From assembly GCF_001428335.1 (NCBI RefSeq), contig NZ_LMSG01000001.1:568822-632821 (forward strand): 64,000 bases of DNA. Reading direction: 5' to 3'. A program made the position numbers and the translations under genes. The notes below the pieces were generated by a model. The model worked only from the letters and a program-made list of their open reading frames with translations, did not search any database and was not told the origin of the DNA. Of the stretch, positions 35,492-42,529 are shown in pieces (position 1 is the first letter of the stretch; each line of letters begins with the position of its first letter). The DNA comes from Arthrobacter sp. Soil762. GTDB lineage: Bacteria > Actinomycetota > Actinomycetes > Actinomycetales > Micrococcaceae.

Positions 35492-36693
35492 GCGCCGCAT
35501 TGGACCTCGGCGGGGCCTCGGTGCTCCCGGACGACGCGGTGCGGGCACTCCTGATCGGCCGCGTCTGGGACGTCGAAACCGGCGGACCACGCGTGGTCGC
35601 CGTCCAGGAGCATGACGTCTTCGACCTCCAGCATCTGGCCGAAACCGTCTCCGAGCTCCTGGAACGGCCGGATCTCGTGGCCGCCGTCCGCGCCGCCATG
35701 ACGCTGCCCCGGTGGAAGACCAGCGAGATCATCCACGCGTCGCTGACGCGGGACGCGGCCCGTCCGCATTTCCTGGCTCCGGTGGACCTTCAGGTCATCA
35801 AGGCCTGCGGCGTGACGTTTGTGGACAGCATGATCGAACGGGTCATCGAGGAGCGCTGCGGCGGAGACGCGAGCCGCGCGGCCGAGATGCGGGAACTGGT
35901 GGGCCGTGCCCTCGGCGGCAGCATCGGCTCCATCCGGCCCGGCTCCCCCGCGGCAGCCGAAGCCAAGAAGGTGCTCATCGCCGAAGGGCTCTGGTCACAG
36001 TACCTGGAGGTGGGGATCGGCCCGGACCCCGAGGTCTTCACGAAGGCTCCGGTGCTCTCCTCGGTCGGGCTGGGCGCCGGGATCGGGATCCCTGCGTTTT
36101 CCTCGTGGAACAACCCGGAACCGGAACTGGTGCTTATTGCCACTTCAGACGGCACCGTTGTGGGCGCAACCCTGGGCAACGACGTGAACCTCCGCGATGT
36201 GGAGGGCCGGAGTGCCCTGCTGCTCGGAAAGGCGAAGGACAACAACGCGTCCAGCGCCTTGGGTCCTTTGATCCGGTTGTTCGACGACGGGTTCACACTG
36301 GAGACGCTGCGCCAGGAGGAGATCCTGCTGCGCGTGGACGGCCGGGACGGCTACTCACTGGAGGGACGCAATTCCGTATCCCGGATCAGCCGTCCGTTCG
36401 AAGAACTCGTCGCCGCGACGATCGGAAAACACCACCAGTACCCGGACGGGCTTGCCCTGTTCACCGGCACGCTGTTCGCACCGACCCAGGACAGGGACCA
36501 CCCGGGCCAGGGGTTCACCCACCATATGGGCGACACCGTGACCATCCGCAGCCGCCACCTCGGCGCCCTCGTGAACGTTGTGGGGGCTGCGGAAGAGTTG
36601 CCGGAATGGTCGTTTGGCCTGCGGCAGCTGTTCGGCTACCTTCATGCCCAACGCGAAGTCCGCGAATCAAGCAGTAAGGAATATGCCTCATGA
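35488..36693 (+). CDS. FAH-superfamily 2-keto-3-deoxy-pentonate dehydratase-like protein
   Basis: 401 residues; the FAH-fold part (about residues 100-385) carries KACGVTFVDSMIERVIEER, AFSSWNNPEPELVLIATSDG and GATLGNDVNLRDVEGRSALLLGKAKDNN, with the acidic metal-ligand positions of the superfamily. Larger FAH proteins like this act as 2-keto-3-deoxy-D-arabinonate dehydratases or are found in L-arabinose/D-xylose oxidative clusters. The ATG (35488) overlaps the preceding stop by 4 bases. Being beside a KGSADH-like dehydrogenase strongly suggests the dehydratase role; hydrolase activity cannot be ruled out. Confidence 0.76.
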   Translation: MSAALDLGGASVLPDDAVRALLIGRVWDVETGGPRVVAVQEHDVFDLQHLAETVSELLERPDLVAAVRAAMTLPRWKTSEIIHASLTRDAARPHFLAPVDLQVIKACGVTFVDSMIERVIEERCGGDASRAAEMRELVGRALGGSIGSIRPGSPAAAEAKKVLIAEGLWSQYLEVGIGPDPEVFTKAPVLSSVGLGAGIGIPAFSSWNNPEPELVLIATSDGTVVGATLGNDVNLRDVEGRSALLLGKAKDNNASSALGPLIRLFDDGFTLETLRQEEILLRVDGRDGYSLEGRNSVSRISRPFEELVAATIGKHHQYPDGLALFTGTLFAPTQDRDHPGQGFTHHMGDTVTIRSRHLGALVNVVGAAEELPEWSFGLRQLFGYLHAQREVRESSSKEYAS

Positions 36694-37532
36694 AGTTCGC
36701 CCAGATTGGCGCCCCGGGCGCCGAACAACCGGTCCTGGTCCACGGGGACCGGCATTACTCGCTCCAAAGCATCACACCCGCCATCAACGGTGACTTTCTG
36801 TCCAACGGTGGCCCCGCGGCTGCCGCCGCCGCACTGGCCGCAGGAACACTGCCGGACGTCACCTCCGACGTCGTACGCTACGGCGCCCCGGTGGTGCGCC
36901 CGTCCGCCGTCGTCTGCGTTGGCTTGAACTATGCCGCCCACGCAGCGGAATCAGGTGCCCAGCCGCCTGAGCATCCGGTCATCTTCCTCAAGACGCCCAA
37001 TACGGTCGGCGGGCCGGACGATGCCGTCGCCATCCCCCGGGGCTCAACCAAGACCGACTGGGAGGTGGAGCTCGGGATCATCATCGGGAAACGTGCCTCC
37101 TACCTGGACTCCCCCGAAGCCGCGCGGGACCACATCGGCGGGTTTGTGGTGGTGGACGATCTCTCCGAGCGTGACTTCCAGCTGAACGTTTCCGGCGGCC
37201 AGTGGTCCAAGGGCAAGAGCTCACCGGGGTTCTGCCCCACGGGTCCCTACCTGGTCACCCCGGACGAGGTCGACGCCGGCAAGCTGCGGCTTCGCAGCTG
37301 GGTCAACGGCGAAATCCGCCAGGACTCATCCACGGCGGACATGATCTTCGACGTCGGGACCATCGTCTGGAACCTGAGCCAGTACATGGTGCTTGAGCCC
37401 GGCGACCTCATCTGCACCGGCACCCCCGAGGGAGTCGCGCTGTCCGGGCGGTTCCCGTACCTGAAGGCCGGCGACGTTGTGGAAATCGAAATTGACGGGC
37501 TGGGGCGGCAGCGCCATGAATTCATCGCATGA
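36690..37532 (+). CDS. FAH-family hydrolase, probably 2,4-diketo-3-deoxy-L-fuconate hydrolase
   Basis: 280 residues with the complete C-terminal FAH fold: VVCVGLNYAAHAAESG, the metal-ligand Glu pair in DWEVELGIIIG, VVVDDLSERDFQ, GPYLVTPDEV and LICTGTPEGVALS. Length and the N-terminal MKFAQIG domain match acylpyruvase/diketo-deoxy-fuconate hydrolases, which split the diketo acid to pyruvate and lactate. It overlaps the gene before it and is adjacent to the SDR after it, the order seen in non-phosphorylative L-fucose pathways. A ureidoglycolate lyase-like role is less likely here. Confidence 0.83.
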   Translation: MKFAQIGAPGAEQPVLVHGDRHYSLQSITPAINGDFLSNGGPAAAAAALAAGTLPDVTSDVVRYGAPVVRPSAVVCVGLNYAAHAAESGAQPPEHPVIFLKTPNTVGGPDDAVAIPRGSTKTDWEVELGIIIGKRASYLDSPEAARDHIGGFVVVDDLSERDFQLNVSGGQWSKGKSSPGFCPTGPYLVTPDEVDAGKLRLRSWVNGEIRQDSSTADMIFDVGTIVWNLSQYMVLEPGDLICTGTPEGVALSGRFPYLKAGDVVEIEIDGLGRQRHEFIA

Positions 37533-37546
37533 ACGGAGACCCGGCA

Positions 37547-38296
37547 ATGGAGTTTGAAGGCATCCGTGCCATCGTCACCGGCGGGGCTTCCGGCATCGGA
37601 GCGGCCATAACGGCGCATCTGACCCGGCGCGGGGCGAAGGTGGCGGTGCTGGATCTGAACCCGGACGCAGCATCCGAAGCGGCGCTGTCGATCCGATGCG
37701 ACGTGGCCGATGATGCTTCGGTGCGTGCCGCCGTCGAACGCGTTGCCCGCGAATTCGGGGGGATCGACGTCGTGGTCAACAATGCAGGCATTGGAGCCCA
37801 GGGCACCGTTGCGGACAACGACGACGCCGAGTGGCAGCGCGTCCTGGACGTCAACGTGATCGGCGCGGTGCGGGTGAGCCGTGCCGCCTTGCCCCATCTC
37901 CGGCAGTCTCCCGCCGCCGCGATCGTCAACACGTCCTCCATCGCCGCCACGGCCGGGCTGCCCGCCCGCGCACTCTACGCGGCCACCAAGGGCGCCATCC
38001 GGGCGCTGACGCTCAGCATGGCGGCCGATCACGTCCGCGAAGGCATCCGGGTCAACTGCGTCAATCCGGGCACCGCTGACACGCCCTGGATCAACCGGCT
38101 GCTGAGCCAGGCGGATGACCCGGTAGCGGAACGCGCGGCGCTGGAGGCCCGGCAGCCGCACGGCCGGCTGGTGACGCCGGAGGAGGTTGCAGCAGCGGTC
38201 GCGTACCTGGCCAGTCCGCTGGCCGGTTCGACGACGGGCACTGAACTGGCGGTCGACGGCGGCATGCAGGCCGTGCGTCTGCGTCCCGTCGGGTAG
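37547..38296 (+). CDS. SDR dehydrogenase, probable 2-keto-3-deoxy-L-fuconate dehydrogenase
   Basis: 249-residue short-chain dehydrogenase: cofactor motif TGGASGIG, NNAGIGAQG, catalytic Ser/Tyr/Lys in NTSSIAATAGLPARALYAATKG, and GTELAVDGGM at the end. In this operon it should oxidise C4 of 2-keto-3-deoxy-L-fuconate before hydrolysis. ATG 37547 is preferred because GGAGA lies 7 bases upstream; ATG 37529 overlaps the preceding stop (ATGA) and is the alternative. The stop codon lies inside a 15-bp tandem repeat. Confidence 0.85.
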   Translation: MEFEGIRAIVTGGASGIGAAITAHLTRRGAKVAVLDLNPDAASEAALSIRCDVADDASVRAAVERVAREFGGIDVVVNNAGIGAQGTVADNDDAEWQRVLDVNVIGAVRVSRAALPHLRQSPAAAIVNTSSIAATAGLPARALYAATKGAIRALTLSMAADHVREGIRVNCVNPGTADTPWINRLLSQADDPVAERAALEARQPHGRLVTPEEVAAAVAYLASPLAGSTTGTELAVDGGMQAVRLRPVG

Positions 38297-38341
38297 CGTC
38301 CCGCCGAGTACCGTCCCGCCGGGTAACGCCCCGGCGAAGTA
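38282..38341. repeat. Four tandem 15-bp units spanning the SDR stop codon
   Basis: Units resemble CGTCCCGCCGGGTAN; the first contains the SDR stop TAG and the third a TAA. The unit length is a multiple of 3. The fourth copy is degenerate. Confidence 0.8.
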
Positions 38342-38350
38342 AGAAGCTGC

Positions 38351-38394
38351 GAGGCGCCGTCGTGTCCTGATTTATCGGGGCACGGCGGCGCCTC
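38351..38394 (+). terminator. Hairpin after the fuconate operon
   Basis: Stem GAGGCGCCGTCGTG against CACGGCGGCGCCTC (one mismatch) with a loop of about 16 bases. It lies between the SDR gene and the importer promoter. No U-run. Confidence 0.7.
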
Positions 38395-38460
38395 TGGCGT
38401 TTCAGGAGCGAGGCGCGGTCCCCTTCCGGCGAGCGCACGCAAGCGGTTTTCAGGAGGGGC

Positions 38461-38509
38461 TTGACCTGTGTCACATCCCCTATATGATAGTGCGTATTCC
38501 TATATGATC
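38461..38509 (+). promoter_or_regulatory. Promoter with two direct operator half-sites for the ABC importer
   Basis: TTGACC (38461-38466), 16-bp spacer, TATGAT (38483-38488), the same geometry as the fucD promoter. CCTATATGAT occurs at the -10 and again at 38500-38509. The match to the fucD operator arm suggests control by the same GntR protein. Confidence 0.74.
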
Positions 38510-38588
38510 TTCGACGGCGAACGACCGGGATCCCCGGACTCCGTCACCCCCGCATCCGATCCGCATCAATAATCCCCAGGAGAGCACC

Positions 38589-39428
38589 ATGTTCAAAGCA
38601 ACACCGAAGTTGCTTCTTGTACCGGCTATCGCGTTGGCCCTCACGCTGGGAGGCTGCTCCTCCGGCGGTGCCTCGGCCGGCGCTGCGAGCGCAACAGGAG
38701 CCGTGGCGGACAGCCACCTCACCCAGATCCTCAAGACGAAGACGATCAAGATCGCCGTCAGTGCCGACTCTCCGGGATACGGCGTGATGACGTCATCCGG
38801 TGAGCACGAGGGTTTCGACATTGATGTCGCGAACGCGCTCGGCGCCTCGCTGGGCGCAAAGATTGAGTTCGTCACGGCCACGAACGAAAGCCGCATTCCG
38901 CTGCTGCAGACCGACAAGGCGGACGCCGTCATTGCAACCTTCACGGCATCGGATGCGCGCGCCCAGGTAGTGGATATGTCCGAGCCGTACGCCGCCAGCT
39001 CCACCGTCTTTATGGTTCCCGTGGGAAGCCCGATTGCCAGCTATGCGGATCTGGACGGGAAATCCGTGGCCACGTCGCGCGGAAGTGTGGGCGAGCAAAT
39101 CCTCAAGGCCACCTTCCCGAACGCCAAGATCGCCGGCTTCAACACCACGGCCGATTCCATCCAGGCCCTCAAGAGCGGCAAAGTGGACGCGCTGATTGAA
39201 AACAACGCCATCATCGGCGGGCTCGTGAAGAGCGAGCCATCCGCATTCCAGGTGCTCAAGGGCGACCCGATCAAGCCGGCGCTGTTCTCCATCGGCGTCA
39301 AGCAGGGCGACCAGACGTGGGTTAACTACATCAACAACTTCATCCGGAACTACACCATCTCCGGACAGAACGAAGCCTCCCTGCAGAAGTGGTTCGGGCT
39401 GGAACTTCCGCCCTTCCTCGCCCACTAA
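38589..39428 (+). CDS. ABC transporter substrate-binding lipoprotein (family 3, amino-acid type)
   Basis: 279 residues. Lipoprotein signal MFKATPKLLLVPAIALALTLG with lipobox LGGCSS. Family 3 features: IKIAVSADSPGYG, HEGFDIDVANALGASLGAKIEFV, DAVIATFTASDARAQVVDMSEPY and LKSGKVDALIENNAII. GGAG precedes the ATG. Family 3 proteins usually bind amino acids or opines, yet the promoter links this gene to sugar-acid catabolism, so the ligand may be an acidic sugar derivative. A strong hairpin follows the stop. Confidence 0.88.
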   Translation: MFKATPKLLLVPAIALALTLGGCSSGGASAGAASATGAVADSHLTQILKTKTIKIAVSADSPGYGVMTSSGEHEGFDIDVANALGASLGAKIEFVTATNESRIPLLQTDKADAVIATFTASDARAQVVDMSEPYAASSTVFMVPVGSPIASYADLDGKSVATSRGSVGEQILKATFPNAKIAGFNTTADSIQALKSGKVDALIENNAIIGGLVKSEPSAFQVLKGDPIKPALFSIGVKQGDQTWVNYINNFIRNYTISGQNEASLQKWFGLELPPFLAH

Positions 39429-39448
39429 CAGTATTCGGACGCACTCTC

Positions 39449-39487
39449 CGGTGTGGGTGAAGGACAGGCAGTCATTCACCCACACCG
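39449..39487 (+). terminator. Intercistronic hairpin after binding-protein gene
   Basis: Perfect 13-bp stem CGGTGTGGGTGAA / TTCACCCACACCG with a 13-base loop, between the binding-protein stop and the first permease. Same position and strength as the hairpins at 7543, 47859 and 56488. Confidence 0.72.
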
Positions 39488-39513
39488 CCGTTCACGGATA
39501 GGACCCTTTGCTC

Positions 39514-40185
39514 ATGGCTTTATATTTCGGAGACCTTCTCCCGTTCAGCTCGCTATTGCTTGAGGGGCTCTGGACAGCTCTGTACATCACGCTCGTGGCC
39601 ATGGTGGCGGGAAGCGCACTCGGCGTGTTTCTGTACCTGGGGAAGGTCGGGCCCGGAAAGGCAGTCAGCATCTTCTGCACGTGCTACATCGAGGCCATCC
39701 GCAACACGCCTCTGCTGGTGCAGCTGTACCTGATCTACTTTGCCCTTCCCGCGCTGGGCATCAACCTCGAACCCATCTGGGCCGCCGTTATTGGCCTGAC
39801 CCTCAACAACGCGGCCTACACTGCGGAAATTTACCGGGCCGGCTTCGAGTCCGTGCCCCACGGCCTGCGCGAGGCCGGCAAGGCGCTGGGCATGAAAAAC
39901 GCCCAGATCGTGCGCTACATCGTCCTGCTGCCGGCCACCCGGAACGTCTTCCCCGCCCTGACCAACCAGCTGATCCTGCTGTTCCTGGCTTCGTCGATTG
40001 GATCCATCATCTCGCTTCCTGAACTGACCAACGCGATCATGAGCGTCAGCAACACCACGTACCGGACCATCGAGGTGCTCGCAGTGGGCGGGCTGCTCTA
40101 CCTTGGCGTATCCGCCCTGTTGTCCCTGGCCTCGAAACGGGCCGAAACGACGCTGTTCCGGTGGGCGGTGGGCGCACGTGTTTAG
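39514..40185 (+). CDS. ABC transporter permease (HisM/GlnP type)
   Basis: 223 residues, about five membrane helices. The typical motif IEAIRNTPLLVQLYLIYFALP and the EAA-like loop GLREAGKALGMKNAQIVRYIVLP-type segment (near residues 125-147) identify the amino-acid permease family. ATG 39514 is chosen; TTG 39508 is two codons earlier. The stop overlaps the second permease start by 8 bases. Forms the channel with that permease and the ATPase at 40876. Confidence 0.88.
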   Translation: MALYFGDLLPFSSLLLEGLWTALYITLVAMVAGSALGVFLYLGKVGPGKAVSIFCTCYIEAIRNTPLLVQLYLIYFALPALGINLEPIWAAVIGLTLNNAAYTAEIYRAGFESVPHGLREAGKALGMKNAQIVRYIVLLPATRNVFPALTNQLILLFLASSIGSIISLPELTNAIMSVSNTTYRTIEVLAVGGLLYLGVSALLSLASKRAETTLFRWAVGARV

Positions 40186-40867
40186 GGCCTTTGATTGGCA
40201 GGACCTCATTCCGCTGGCCAAGGGGGCATGGCTGACCATTCAGCTCTGCGCCATGTCCGGCATTCTCGGAGTCATCTTCGGACTGATCCTTGGCATCGCC
40301 AGAACGTCCCCCAGCAGGATCGCGAGGTGGATCAGCACCATCTACATCAGCTGTGTACGCGGCATCCCGATTCTGGTCATCATCTTCTTCATCTTCTTCG
40401 GGATCCCGCTGCTGTTCCCCGGCCTGGAACTGGACAAGTTCACCTCGGCCGTCATCGCGCTGACCTGCTTCGCCGCCGCCTATGTGGCAGAAATCGTGCG
40501 TGGCAGCATCGAGGCGGTGTCCAGGGGGCAAAGTGAAGCGGCAGATGCCCTCGGCCTCAACTACTGGGCGAAGCTCCGGTATGTGGTGATGCCGCAGGCC
40601 AGGAAGATCATGGTTCCGCCCGGCGTCGGCTTCATCATCGGCCTGGTGAAGGATTCCTCCCTGGTGACGGTGACCGGGCTGGTCGAGTTGACCCACGCGG
40701 GCAACATTGTCACCAACCTCACCGGCGACCCCATCATGACGTTCCTCACCGTCGCCGCCATGTACTTCGTCATTTGCTACAGCATCTCCCTGCTGGGGCG
40801 CCTGTACGAGAAACGGACCGGCATCCAGGTGGACCCCCTCAAACTTCCCGAGCCCGCGAGCGTTTAG
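40178..40867 (+). CDS. ABC transporter permease (HisQ/GlnP type)
   Basis: 229 residues, about five membrane helices: [26 protein letters not shown], then [22 protein letters not shown] (permease signature) and the ATPase-contact loop [25 protein letters not shown] 40178 overlaps the previous gene and places the protein start at FRAFDWQDL, just before the first helix; longer in-frame extensions only shadow the first permease. Followed after 8 bases by the ATPase gene. Confidence 0.87.
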   Translation: MFRAFDWQDLIPLAKGAWLTIQLCAMSGILGVIFGLILGIARTSPSRIARWISTIYISCVRGIPILVIIFFIFFGIPLLFPGLELDKFTSAVIALTCFAAAYVAEIVRGSIEAVSRGQSEAADALGLNYWAKLRYVVMPQARKIMVPPGVGFIIGLVKDSSLVTVTGLVELTHAGNIVTNLTGDPIMTFLTVAAMYFVICYSISLLGRLYEKRTGIQVDPLKLPEPASV

Positions 40868-40875
40868 ATCGGAAT

Positions 40876-41604
40876 ATGACTGTGATTTTTGTTGAGAATC
40901 TGAATAAGAAGTTCGGCCCGAACCATGTCCTCAAAGGCGTTGACTGCCACATCCGTGAGCGCGAGGTGGTGTGCGTCATTGGCCCCTCGGGTTCAGGCAA
41001 GAGCACGTTCCTGAGGTGCATGAACGGCCTGGAATCGATCACGTCCGGCAGCATCGTGATCAACAAGCACCGGTTGGACGACTCGAAAACGAACATCAAC
41101 CTGGTCCGGCAGGAAGCGGGAATGGTCTTCCAGCATTTCAACCTGTTCCCGCACCTTAAGGTCATCGACAACGTCATGCTGGCCCCGCTCAAGGTGGCCA
41201 AGGCCAACAAGGACGAAGCCCGCGCCAAAGCCGAAATGCTGCTGGCAAAAGTGGGACTGGCCGAAAAGATGGAGGCCTTCCCGGGGAGCCTGTCCGGCGG
41301 TCAGATGCAGCGTGTGGCCATAGCCCGGGCGCTGGCCATGGATCCAAAAATCATGCTCTTTGACGAGCCCACCTCAGCCCTGGACCCGGAAATTGTCGGC
41401 GAGGTTCTCACCGTCATGAAGGATCTGGCCAATGAGGGTATGACCATGGTGGTAGTTACCCACGAAATGGGCTTCGCCCGGGAAGTGGCCGACCGGGTGC
41501 TTTTTATGGACCAGGGACTGATCGTCGAGGAAGGCTCCCCCGATGAGATCTTCTCCTCGCCGCGGAACGCCAGAACTCAGGGGTTCCTCAGCAAGGTTCT
41601 GTAA
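40876..41604 (+). CDS. ABC transporter ATPase (GlnQ/HisP type)
   Basis: 242 residues. Walker [10 protein letters not shown], signature [15 protein letters not shown], Walker [15 protein letters not shown] and switch His in [32 protein letters not shown] is the polar-amino-acid subfamily Q-loop. It is the last gene of the importer operon and is followed by a dispersed palindrome 14 bases beyond its stop. Confidence 0.92.
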   Translation: MTVIFVENLNKKFGPNHVLKGVDCHIREREVVCVIGPSGSGKSTFLRCMNGLESITSGSIVINKHRLDDSKTNINLVRQEAGMVFQHFNLFPHLKVIDNVMLAPLKVAKANKDEARAKAEMLLAKVGLAEKMEAFPGSLSGGQMQRVAIARALAMDPKIMLFDEPTSALDPEIVGEVLTVMKDLANEGMTMVVVTHEMGFAREVADRVLFMDQGLIVEEGSPDEIFSSPRNARTQGFLSKVL

Positions 41605-41618
41605 CCGGGGCAGGAAGT

Positions 41619-41655
41619 AAGCGGACGACGGCGGGAGGTTCCGCCGTCGTCCGCT
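41619..41655. repeat. Copy 9 of the dispersed GC palindrome
   Basis: Arms AAGCGGACGACGGCGG / CCGCCGTCGTCCGCTT with a GAGGTT centre, followed by TGCGTTTGGTGCC. Located between the convergent importer operon and the DUF3846 gene. Confidence 0.9.
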
Positions 41656-41715
41656 TTGCGTTTGGTGCCATGCCCGGGGTGGTGCCGTACCCGGCTTGGC
41701 GCCGCACCCTACGTG

Positions 41716-42060
41716 TCAGGCCGCCAGCGGCAGGTCGAAAAGCTGCTCGGCAAGCCGGATGAGGTGCCCGGGTGTATCGGATTCGTCTCCGCGGCGTCCG
41801 TTCCCGAGGAACACCGCCGTCCCGTTGAGGGTGTCGTCGAGATAGACGCCTGCTTCGCGGACGAGCACTTCGGCCCGCGGGTTCTGGGGCAGGCGGGGTC
41901 CCTCGTCGTTCAAGTAGACATGCCAGTCTCTGCTGGTGATGGATTCGATGTTTCCTGCAACGAGTTTCTGCAGGGATGCCATGACTGTGTCCACGGTTTC
42001 AATGCGCACCGGTTGAGTGAGGTGCGCCGGGACGATCAGGGCGTTGTAGGTGGTGTTCAT
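41716..42060 (-). CDS. DUF3846-like protein
   Basis: 114 residues. It begins YNALIVPAHLTQPVRIETVDTVMASLQKLVAGNIESI, then WHVYLNDEGPRLPQNPRAEVLV and LNGTAVFLGNGRRGDESD. This order (short first strand, repeated sheet with LNDEG and NGTAVFLG) is that of DUF3846 proteins, often plasmid- or phage-associated in actinobacteria. Function unknown. The tiny basic gene (42173) is upstream on the same strand. Confidence 0.72.
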   Translation of the reverse strand: MNTTYNALIVPAHLTQPVRIETVDTVMASLQKLVAGNIESITSRDWHVYLNDEGPRLPQNPRAEVLVREAGVYLDDTLNGTAVFLGNGRRGDESDTPGHLIRLAEQLFDLPLAA

Positions 42061-42125
42061 GGTCTTGTCCTTGTGGCTGAAACGATGTTCTCTGCTGCGG
42101 CCTCAGGCCGGGATAGGTGGTGGCG

Positions 42126-42164
42126 GGCAGCCGAACGGGGCTAGGAGTCTCGCATTCGGCTGCC
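42126..42164 (-). terminator. Hairpin after the tiny basic gene
   Basis: Perfect 10-bp stem GGCAGCCGAA / TTCGGCTGCC, starting 9 bases beyond the stop at 42173 on the minus strand. No clear U-run. Confidence 0.55.
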
Positions 42165-42172
42165 CGAGTTTA

Positions 42173-42307
42173 TTAGCGCTGGTTTTTGCGCGGCTTTGCG
42201 AACAGAGTTTCACTGGATTCGTTTTTAGCTCTTTTATCAGCCCTTTTTTCGAGAATTGATTTTCCCGCTTTTTTGGCGCTGACGCTTTTGGGCGATTTTC
42301 CTGACAT
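42173..42307 (-). CDS. Tiny Lys/Ser-rich basic protein (44 aa)
   Basis: MSGKSPKSVSAKKAGKSILE start and a basic C-terminus with EKRADKRAKNESSETLFAKPRK. Highly positively charged, probably unstructured, possibly nucleic-acid binding. ATG 42307 follows AGGTG; a start 16 codons earlier is possible. It lies in the most AT-rich part of the window. Short proteins of similar composition are common in Arthrobacter-type genomes, which supports a real gene. Confidence 0.58.
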   Translation of the reverse strand: MSGKSPKSVSAKKAGKSILEKRADKRAKNESSETLFAKPRKNQR

Positions 42308-42529
42308 TGGAATCACACCTTTCTTTGTTTTGTATCTACCCGATACCATACACACTTATATTTTTAATGCCAGTTTCCATAAAAAAGCACGACTAAGGCG
42401 GAATATTAATGCCCGTTAGACAAATTGCACGCCGCATAAATGCGGCATGGACAGGGCATCAACAACAGCTCCTGGCGTGGCGCAGCCAGACGTGTCGCCA
42501 GTTCGAGCCGTTGCTGCCAAACTGAGCCA
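42308..42529. other. AT-rich intergenic stretch with a GCCGCAT hairpin
   Basis: Clearly lower GC than all surrounding DNA (runs such as CTTATATTTTTAATGCC). It contains the inverted repeat GCCGCAT (42431-42437) / ATGCGGC (42440-42446) about 85 bases before the NYN gene start. No ORF of note. Could hold divergent promoters for the basic protein and the NYN gene. Confidence 0.55.
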
